A program made the translations under genes and the position numbers. Of a DNA stretch of 21,670 bases, positions 12,910 to 18,340 are shown one piece after another. Position 1 is the stretch's first letter; every line of letters starts with the position of its first letter. The stretch comes from a virus, in the IMG/VR virus record IMGVR_UViG_3300021792_000023, positions 1 to 21,670 of that record; one strand, given 5' to 3'. The notes beneath the pieces are model-generated. The model saw only the letters and a list, made by a program, of their open reading frames with translations, was not told the DNA's origin and searched no databases.

Positions 12910-13643
12910 TAATCATCCTCATCCATATAGAATCCACCATACACTTCGCTGTGTTTTGTCTGTAAGTCATTGTCTGCCATTTCGTCTAGATTCCGACCAG
13001 TATCATTTGTTTCACTCTTACCTTCTATTGGTTTGAATGTGTCATCATCAATAACACCAGCGACAGCAGAATCCATGAGTGTCTTACCACCCACATCTTT
13101 TGGTTCACCCTCTTGCCAGTTGAAGTCGCTACGTTGACCAGAAATAAACCAACGACCAGATACATCAAACAAACTACCATCACCTTGGGATACTACTTCA
13201 AACCCAACACGAACGAATCCGCTGGGTCTTTCACATAGAAGATCCTTGATTTCAAACTTATCTCCAGCTTGTGGAGTTCTAGTTCCAAATACAGATGCCC
13301 ATGTTTCGTAAGTGATTTGAATGTCAATATCGTTTGTTGTTTCGATACCAAATTCAGATAACAAACTGGTATCGGAGTTTATTTTAATAAGTCCTTTAAT
13401 AAGATAAGGTCCGATATATGGTGTGTTTTGATCTCCGTATATTGGATGTGCTAATTTTGGGTCAAAATCTTGTTTGTAATATAATAGATCTAGTCCATAT
13501 AATTTTTCAGCAAGTATCGATTGCTCGTGCAATGTCTTTCTAACACCTTCTTCAAAATTACAACCAATCAAAGGTTGGACTATGCTTGAATCTCTATCTC
13601 CGAGGTTTAGTGGTTTCTGTGATGATGAAGGATTAAATGCCAT
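12906..13643 (-). CDS. 14: Probable neck protein, T4 gp14-like
   Basis: This 245-aa protein is close to T4 gp14 (256 aa). Shared layout: an early SILAEKLYGLDLLYYKQDFD segment (~42-61) comparable to T4 [23 protein letters not shown], then a short loop with IYGD (T4 IFGED). After that comes EFGIETTNDIDIQITYETW, like T4 NFGMQVQDEVTLSI, then PQAGDKFEIKD like PKEGDLIYFP, and FDVSGRWFISGQRSDFNW matching the KFIYSGE region. An acidic, flexible tail follows. gp14 joins gp13 in the neck that connects head and tail. The gp15-like gene is its divergent neighbour, which supports the call, as gp13-14-15 cluster in T4. Similarity is judged by eye and is distant. Confidence 0.58.
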   Translation of the reverse strand: MAFNPSSSQKPLNLGDRDSSIVQPLIGCNFEEGVRKTLHEQSILAEKLYGLDLLYYKQDFDPKLAHPIYGDQNTPYIGPYLIKGLIKINSDTSLLSEFGIETTNDIDIQITYETWASVFGTRTPQAGDKFEIKDLLCERPSGFVRVGFEVVSQGDGSLFDVSGRWFISGQRSDFNWQEGEPKDVGGKTLMDSAVAGVIDDDTFKPIEGKSETNDTGRNLDEMADNDLQTKHSEVYGGFYMDEDDY

Positions 13644-13648
13644 AAGAT

Positions 13649-13656
13649 TAATTATG
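13649..13656 (-). promoter_or_regulatory. Late-type promoter box CATAATTA for gp14
   Basis: The box ends 5 nt before the ATG at 13643. Only 9 nt separate it from the divergent TATAATTA box of gp15. Confidence 0.6.
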
Positions 13657-13665
13657 AGTTTCTAT

Positions 13666-13673
13666 TATAATTA
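13666..13673 (+). promoter_or_regulatory. Late-type promoter box TATAATTA for gp15
   Basis: The box ends 5 nt before the ATG at 13679 and selects this ATG over later in-frame ones (MPTN at 13688). Confidence 0.6.
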
Positions 13674-13678
13674 GATGT

Positions 13679-14767
13679 ATGAACCATATGCCAACGAATG
13701 GGGAGATGACCCAATTGAAAATTCATTTACTTTCAGCACTCGATGGTGTGAAAATAAGAAGATACACATACACCGAGCAAGGGATACGAGATAAGGTAGC
13801 CCAGACTATTGCTGTTCCTCTTAAATATGGACACAAAACACGTCAAATCCATGAGGCGATTCAGTTTAATGGTCATATAGAACTACCAGCAATTTCTGTT
13901 ACATTTAATGGACTAACCAGAGATGAATCTAGATGTGAATCAAAGAAAACACCAATGACTGATAGAGGTTGGGGTGGTAAGGATGGATATGTTACTGTCA
14001 AAAAACCAGTTCCAGTAAATTTCGCTTTTACTTTAAATATAGTAACAACTAAAGGTAGTGATTTAGAAGAAATCATCTCGCATTATATTTCTGTTTTCAA
14101 TCCTTACATCCAATTGTCTTGGAGAGAACCACACACAAATAATAAAGTAATCTCTAAAGTTACATGGGATGGTAATGTCCAAACACAAATGCCAACAGAT
14201 ACAGATTCTGCAAAGAAGATTAGATATGTTGCTTCTCTGGGACTTACAGTTGAGGGTTGGTTCTACCCAGCACAAAATACAAGAACGGATATCATCAAGA
14301 CTATTGAACTCAATTCTGGAATTACAAAGAAAGCACTAGAACAAGGTTGGTATGACGAACCAGATATTATAGATCCAGATAAACAAGTATTCCACGGAAG
14401 ACCTTCCATTTTAGAATTGATGGAGAATAAAGTTTTAACTGGTGGTAGAGTCGATGCATGGGGGGAGAGTCTTCATAATATTCGTGCATTGTTTATTCAA
14501 CCACCACTTAGTAGCGGAATACCGATGTCATCTTATAATCCATTTGAATATAGCGAGAATCTTAGTGCCACCAATGGAGAATTTAATGCAATTATGATTG
14601 ATGAATTTGATGTTCACAATACTGCACACATATCATTTAATGTCCCAGAATACGTTACTGGTGGTGTTGATATTTTGACACTAGATCAATACTTTGGTGT
14701 TAATAAATATTCAGAAACCCATAGTGATTGTGATAAAGGTTCTTTATACATTACACCAATAGACTAA
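13679..14767 (+). CDS. 15: Tail completion / sheath stabiliser, T4 gp15-like
   Basis: This 362-aa protein has the recognisable core of T4 gp15 (272 aa). ALDGVKIRR (~19-27) corresponds to T4 LFSNIQIKR, KVAQTIAVPLKYGHK (~39-53) to FIRVPITYASKEH, and IELPAISVTFNGL (~67-79) to LPRINLHLVDFSY. VPVNFAFTLNIVTTKGSDLEEIISHYISVFNPYIQLSW (~111-148) matches the T4 segment ending EQILPYFQPHF, and VASLGLTVEGWFYPAQ (~184-199) matches WSLTFEVNGWMYPP. gp15 caps the tail tube and sheath and docks the tail to the neck. The extra ~90 residues are C-terminal. A bidirectional terminator follows at once. Confidence 0.75.
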   Translation: MNHMPTNGEMTQLKIHLLSALDGVKIRRYTYTEQGIRDKVAQTIAVPLKYGHKTRQIHEAIQFNGHIELPAISVTFNGLTRDESRCESKKTPMTDRGWGGKDGYVTVKKPVPVNFAFTLNIVTTKGSDLEEIISHYISVFNPYIQLSWREPHTNNKVISKVTWDGNVQTQMPTDTDSAKKIRYVASLGLTVEGWFYPAQNTRTDIIKTIELNSGITKKALEQGWYDEPDIIDPDKQVFHGRPSILELMENKVLTGGRVDAWGESLHNIRALFIQPPLSSGIPMSSYNPFEYSENLSATNGEFNAIMIDEFDVHNTAHISFNVPEYVTGGVDILTLDQYFGVNKYSETHSDCDKGSLYITPID

Positions 14768-14803
14768 TAAAAAAGACCACCCATTTCTAGGTGGTCTTGA
14801 ATT
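14768..14803. terminator. Bidirectional terminator between convergent gp15 and the 63-aa gene
   Basis: A perfect 9-bp stem AAGACCACC (14773-14781) / GGTGGTCTT (14790-14798) with an 8-nt loop. On the minus strand it is followed by TTTTTTATT; on the plus strand by GAATTATTATTTT. The minus-strand side ends the prs-NAMPT-63-aa unit. Confidence 0.88.
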
Positions 14804-14804
14804 A

Positions 14805-14996
14805 TTATTTTAGATAATCTTCTGCTTTCTGAATTACCTTTTCATATTTTTTTATTACTGGGCATTCCTCCGACCAATCATGTCTTTCGTTTTTATTGTG
14901 ATGTAGATTATCACAATCTAATCGATTTGCATAAATGAGCCTTAGAAGATCGGAAATGATAATTTTAGCTTTTAGGGTTTCTCGTTCGTCTTTCAT
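14805..14996 (-). CDS. Hypothetical protein, 63 aa
   Basis: This small charged helical protein (MKDERETLKAKIIISDLLRL ... KYEKVIQKAEDYLK) has a Cys/His-containing middle (CDNLHHNKNERHDWSEECP) that could bind a metal, although the C-H-H-H-C spacing matches no family I know. It overlaps the end of the NAMPT-like gene by 32 nt in another frame and ends just before the terminator, so it is the last gene of that transcript. The overlap is long, and initiation further in cannot be excluded. Confidence 0.5.
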   Translation of the reverse strand: MKDERETLKAKIIISDLLRLIYANRLDCDNLHHNKNERHDWSEECPVIKKYEKVIQKAEDYLK

Positions 14997-16527
14997 TTTT
15001 TCTAATATTTTCTCTCACATCATCAAGTGTAGTTAAGTTTGTAAATTCTCCTTCAACATATACTGTTTTGAGTTCATTGTCTTTACTATTAACTTCCTCC
15101 CAAGAACTTTCATCTTTAGCATAGTATTCACCATTCTCGTCCTTATACACAACAATCAAACCTTTTGCAGATTTTTTAAGACCATCATCGGTTTTTGGAT
15201 TTTTGAAAATTGCTCTTCCTTCTCCATTGATTTCGACATAGGTTGCTTTAATAGCCATCCCGTGTGTATCTCTGGTGACAATACAGTCGGGAGAAACAGC
15301 ACCTTGATACGTGAATGAACCAATACCAAGAACGATATTACAAGAAGCGAAACCTTTTTGTTTAAGACGATATAGGATTTCTTCTGCACGAGCAATTGTG
15401 ATAGAATCTCCATAGATAGCACCAATATGTTCATCTAGAATTTTATATCCTTGTTCATTTTCAGTTCCACCAAAGATTTCATAGAGGCATTGGATCATAC
15501 CCTTCTTCTCTAGTTCGGTAAGTTTGTCCCATTCACTTCGTGGCATTTGTTTTCTATCATTTCCGTCATATCCACAGATGATGTGAACTGGATCTCCACT
15601 ATCTGGACGAACCACAGTCTTGCCATCACGTTTCATAATAATATCTTTAAGACGTGCAATGATACCCCCATCTGGATTTACTACTTGCCAGAAATCCCAT
15701 GTGTCAGATACAATAGACACGATACCAGTTGGGTGGACTTCAGTAATCATCCTTTTGAATGTATCATATTCATTCATGTCACCACCAGCACACATACAAG
15801 AGTGTTCGCTGGCTGGGACACTAGCACCAACCATTTCCTTCTCACAATCTGCATTATAGTAATACTCCATACCAACAATTGCTGGGATTGTATCTGTTCC
15901 ACAGAAAGATGTAAGGTGTGCCATACCAGACATCATTGCGGATTGGCTACCAAACATCCCACGATAAGAGAAATCATGACCTTGGAATTTACAAGATCCA
16001 ATTTCATCTGGACAAGTTTCATTTGCATAATATTCAAAGATTCCTCTGTAAATATTTGCAGTAGTCGCAGAAGTAATAAATCCCCAAGTATTGGCACTAA
16101 ATTCAGTTTCGATGAAATTGGTCAACCAATAAAACTCTGGTTTTGTATTCCAGAATTGAACCATAGGAACTCGCAATGGGACACTAGCACCTTCGGGTAA
16201 TGCAGTAAATTCCAATGGCAGATACCCCAAATCATGTAGTGCTTCGATATGTTCTACTTCGGTATCACCACCGAGAGATGCATCTAAGATTCTCTTGAAT
16301 GATTTTACTACTTCTTCTTTTGGTTTCTCAAAGAAATTGTATTGGAAATCATCATGCAACATCATAATAGATGCTTGTGTTCCAAAATGGATAACAGACT
16401 TCAAACCTTCTACTCGTGTCCCACGAGCGGTCAAGTTTGAAACAACAACTTCAGTTCCTTCTGGATACTGTTTGCGGTGACTTTGTTTATAAAAGTCAGT
16501 TTTTAATACTGGGTTAATGTTCAACAT
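14965..16527 (-). CDS. nadV: Nicotinamide phosphoribosyltransferase-like enzyme (NadV/NAMPT family; candidate Namat)
   Basis: This 520-aa protein is a full-length NAMPT-family member (human enzyme about 491 aa). Visible family motifs are DFYKQSHRKQYP (~11-22), QGHDFSYRGM (~182-191), SFCGTDT (~207-213, with the nicotinamide-site Asp212), VPASEHSC (~238-244, with the catalytic His242), VSDTWDFW (~273-280), VVRPDSGDP (~305-313), AIYGDSIT (~370-377), LGIGSF (~400-405) and RDTHGMAIKAT (~419-429). The classical reaction makes NMN from nicotinamide and PRPP. In the phage NARP1 pathway a homologue instead joins nicotinamide to ADP-ribose pyrophosphate, giving NAD+ directly. The Prs-like gene directly upstream fits either scheme. 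It has its own sigma70 promoter overlapping the end of prs, with the ATG 6 nt after the -10, so a leaderless mRNA is likely. Confidence 0.93.
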   Translation of the reverse strand: MLNINPVLKTDFYKQSHRKQYPEGTEVVVSNLTARGTRVEGLKSVIHFGTQASIMMLHDDFQYNFFEKPKEEVVKSFKRILDASLGGDTEVEHIEALHDLGYLPLEFTALPEGASVPLRVPMVQFWNTKPEFYWLTNFIETEFSANTWGFITSATTANIYRGIFEYYANETCPDEIGSCKFQGHDFSYRGMFGSQSAMMSGMAHLTSFCGTDTIPAIVGMEYYYNADCEKEMVGASVPASEHSCMCAGGDMNEYDTFKRMITEVHPTGIVSIVSDTWDFWQVVNPDGGIIARLKDIIMKRDGKTVVRPDSGDPVHIICGYDGNDRKQMPRSEWDKLTELEKKGMIQCLYEIFGGTENEQGYKILDEHIGAIYGDSITIARAEEILYRLKQKGFASCNIVLGIGSFTYQGAVSPDCIVTRDTHGMAIKATYVEINGEGRAIFKNPKTDDGLKKSAKGLIVVYKDENGEYYAKDESSWEEVNSKDNELKTVYVEGEFTNLTTLDDVRENIRKNERRTRNPKS

Positions 16528-16533
16528 AATTTT

Positions 16534-16562
16534 ATTATACTTTAGTTTTTTGTAGAAATCAA
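16534..16562 (-). promoter_or_regulatory. Sigma70-type promoter of the NAMPT-like gene
   Basis: -35 TTGATT (16557-16562), 17-nt spacer, -10 TATAAT (16534-16539). The ATG comes 6 nt after the -10, so transcription and translation are predicted to start almost together. It lies immediately after the Prs-like stop. Confidence 0.7.
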
Positions 16563-16565
16563 GTT

Positions 16566-17498
16566 TTAACAGAAATAAATATTATCATCGACTTCTGTAT
16601 CGATATTTAATGAGGTTGCTGTGTCTAGAGTGGTAACAACCATTCCATATTTCTCAGACACATTTTTTAATCCTTCAACACAATCTGCGTGTGTAACCAT
16701 AAGACAAAGGTTTTCTTTTGTAGCACCACACTCCATAAGGATATCTGCGAGTCCAAGAAATGTTCCTCCCATCCCACAGACATCATCAACCACAATAACA
16801 AAGTCATCCTTATCAATATTACATTCACTACAACCAAAACTAATAATCTTTCCAGTAGCTGGATCTCTGTGTTTCTCACCTTGCACAAATTCTGTAATAA
16901 TTCTTGTGTCACTTTCATAATGCTCCGTGTAAGAATCAAGAATTGCATTTACATTTTGTAATGCTTCCCAACTACGTTTTGATGCACCAGCATCTGGAGC
17001 AACAATAAAGATTCTCTTTCCTTGATATGTCTCGTAGTCAAATACACCAAGAAATAGATCAGCAAATCGGTCTTTAACGATACAGTTCTTAATCAATGAC
17101 GGCATAACATCAGAATGTGGTGTATCGGTAGTAACCGATTCAAAACCCATACCATTAATAATATTAGCAACAACATATGCGGAAAGCGGTTGACCTTCAG
17201 AACACACTCGGTCTTGTCTACTACCCATGATGTAGGGAGCATACAAATGTATTGTAGGTTGTTTTCTAGTTCCTCTACGTTTTAGAGCATCTACAACCAA
17301 AGCAAGATCAATCAAATCATTCGCATTTTTAATACTATATTTGATTGTATAAGTTACTTTTAAATCCGCATAATAAACGTCAAACTCTTCAAGAACTGGC
17401 ATACGCTCACCAGATGGAAATGTGACAAATTTAACTTCCTCTGTGAATCCTACACGATCTTCTCCTAATCCGAAAATACTTTCTCTATATATTAACAT
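16566..17498 (-). CDS. prs: Ribose-phosphate pyrophosphokinase-like enzyme (Prs family; candidate ADP-ribose pyrophosphate synthetase)
   Basis: This 310-aa protein has PRPP-synthetase family motifs: LYAPYIMGSRQDR (~85-97, the ATP-binding RQD), PLSAYVVANIINGMGF (~104-119), TPHSDVMPS (~126-134, catalytic His128), IVAPDAGASKR (~165-175, catalytic Lys/Arg) and VVDDVCGMGGT (~236-246). Normal Prs transfers pyrophosphate from ATP to ribose-5-phosphate. Here the 5'-phosphate loop, DTGGT in E. coli and DTAGT in B. subtilis, reads GMGGT, so the Asp and the first Thr are replaced. That could fit a larger substrate such as ADP-ribose (NARP1 Adps), but is not proof. I choose the ATG at 17498; a GTG at 17519 would place the start codon upstream of the -10 box. 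The NAMPT-like gene follows directly. Confidence 0.9.
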   Translation of the reverse strand: MLIYRESIFGLGEDRVGFTEEVKFVTFPSGERMPVLEEFDVYYADLKVTYTIKYSIKNANDLIDLALVVDALKRRGTRKQPTIHLYAPYIMGSRQDRVCSEGQPLSAYVVANIINGMGFESVTTDTPHSDVMPSLIKNCIVKDRFADLFLGVFDYETYQGKRIFIVAPDAGASKRSWEALQNVNAILDSYTEHYESDTRIITEFVQGEKHRDPATGKIISFGCSECNIDKDDFVIVVDDVCGMGGTFLGLADILMECGATKENLCLMVTHADCVEGLKNVSEKYGMVVTTLDTATSLNIDTEVDDNIYFC

Positions 17499-17507
17499 AA
17501 CGTCTGT

Positions 17508-17535
17508 ATTATAACACACGTTGTGAGATATGCAA
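17508..17535 (-). promoter_or_regulatory. Sigma70-type promoter of the Prs-like gene
   Basis: -35 TTGCAT (17530-17535), 16-nt spacer, -10 TATAAT (17508-17513), ATG 9 nt downstream. The -35 overlaps the T run of the gp21 terminator. Confidence 0.7.
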
Positions 17536-17564
17536 AAAAATGCCTTAAAAAATTAAGACATTTT
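17533..17564 (-). terminator. Rho-independent terminator after gp21
   Basis: AAAATGTCTTAA pairs with TTAAGGCATTTT (12 bp with one G-U pair, 4-nt loop; 17537-17564) and is followed on the minus strand by a T run. It separates the late gp21 transcript from the prs promoter. Confidence 0.7.
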
Positions 17565-17589
17565 TAATGTATGATGAATACGAATACTA

Positions 17590-18264
17590 TTAGTGTATTT
17601 TGATTTCGTCCAAGAAATTCACAATCGCATTAACAATATATTTTTCTTTGTCATGCCGTGGTAGAGTAGCCAAAGACTCTTCAAGGTTGTCTAATGGGCG
17701 TGCAATGAAGTTTCCGTCTTCACCCAAAATCCATTCTCTTTGTTCGATAAGTGGATCAACTACGGCAGAGGAAACGCTTGGGTCTTGCACAGAGTCGAAA
17801 CAAATAAGACGCAGACCAGAAACTACATTAGCACCATTCTTCTCACTAACTTGTCCTAATGCACGGCTAGATTTACCAATCATTCCGCCACCAGCAATTA
17901 ATGCTTTTTGAATACGCCCCATAGGTGTATCGAGAACAACAGCTTTTCCGTATACAGTTCCGTCATTTTCCATCCTAAGACTAACAGTTCTGTCACATGA
18001 TCTCTCCAAATCTACATCTGGTGTTGATGGGTGATTTAATTCATTATATGCACGTTTTGTTGATACAAATTCTTCATTATATCTTTTAATATCAGCAAGC
18101 ATTTCATTTGGGTCATAAACACGACCATTCTTATTCTTTTGACCCGCTTGACCAAAAATTCCCTCAAGATACAATTGTTTCGGGGCATCTTTATTGGCTT
18201 GTTCTTCATAAGTTTCCAAAGCGGTATTATTCCCACCAATAAGCAATTTAAAAGTATTAGACAT
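17590..18264 (-). CDS. 21: Prohead core protease, T4 gp21-like
   Basis: This 224-aa protein is close to T4 gp21 (212 aa). Conserved features: KQLYLEGIFGQAGQKNKNGRVYD (~29-51), then AYNELNHPSTPDVD (~72-85), holding the catalytic-type His of ELNHP, then VYGKAVVLDTPMGR (~104-117). GMIGKSSRALGQV (~127-139) has the nucleophile-type Ser, and GLRLICFDSVQDPSV (~149-163) follows. The family is a herpesvirus-like serine protease that cuts scaffold, capsid and internal proteins at (I/L)xE and then itself. gp22, gp23 and perhaps the 186-aa protein are its expected substrates in this window. It is divergent from the portal gene, whereas in T4 genes 20, 21, 22 and 23 run the same way. Confidence 0.9.
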   Translation of the reverse strand: MSNTFKLLIGGNNTALETYEEQANKDAPKQLYLEGIFGQAGQKNKNGRVYDPNEMLADIKRYNEEFVSTKRAYNELNHPSTPDVDLERSCDRTVSLRMENDGTVYGKAVVLDTPMGRIQKALIAGGGMIGKSSRALGQVSEKNGANVVSGLRLICFDSVQDPSVSSAVVDPLIEQREWILGEDGNFIARPLDNLEESLATLPRHDKEKYIVNAIVNFLDEIKIH

Positions 18265-18269
18265 ATTAT

Positions 18270-18277
18270 TAATTATG
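18270..18277 (-). promoter_or_regulatory. Late-type promoter box CATAATTA for gp21
   Basis: The box ends 5 nt before the ATG at 18264. No matching -35. Confidence 0.6.
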
Positions 18278-18327
18278 TTTAACTATAATTTTTTTTATGT
18301 TTAAATTAGCTTTTACTCGGTTAAGCC

Positions 18328-18335
18328 TATAATTA
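18328..18335 (+). promoter_or_regulatory. Late-type promoter box TATAATTA for gp20
   Basis: The box ends 5 nt before the ATG at 18341. No clear -35. Confidence 0.6.
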
Positions 18336-18340
18336 TCAAC

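Noticed and set aside
15547-16200. A 217-aa plus-strand frame opposite the NAMPT-like gene
   Set aside because: Cys/His/Thr-rich composition is the typical antisense shadow of this gene; there is no promoter or start signal.
17499-17519. GTG start at 17519 for the Prs-like protein
   Set aside because: The TATAAT -10 box lies inside that extension, so the transcript would not include the GTG; the ATG at 17498 fits the promoter.
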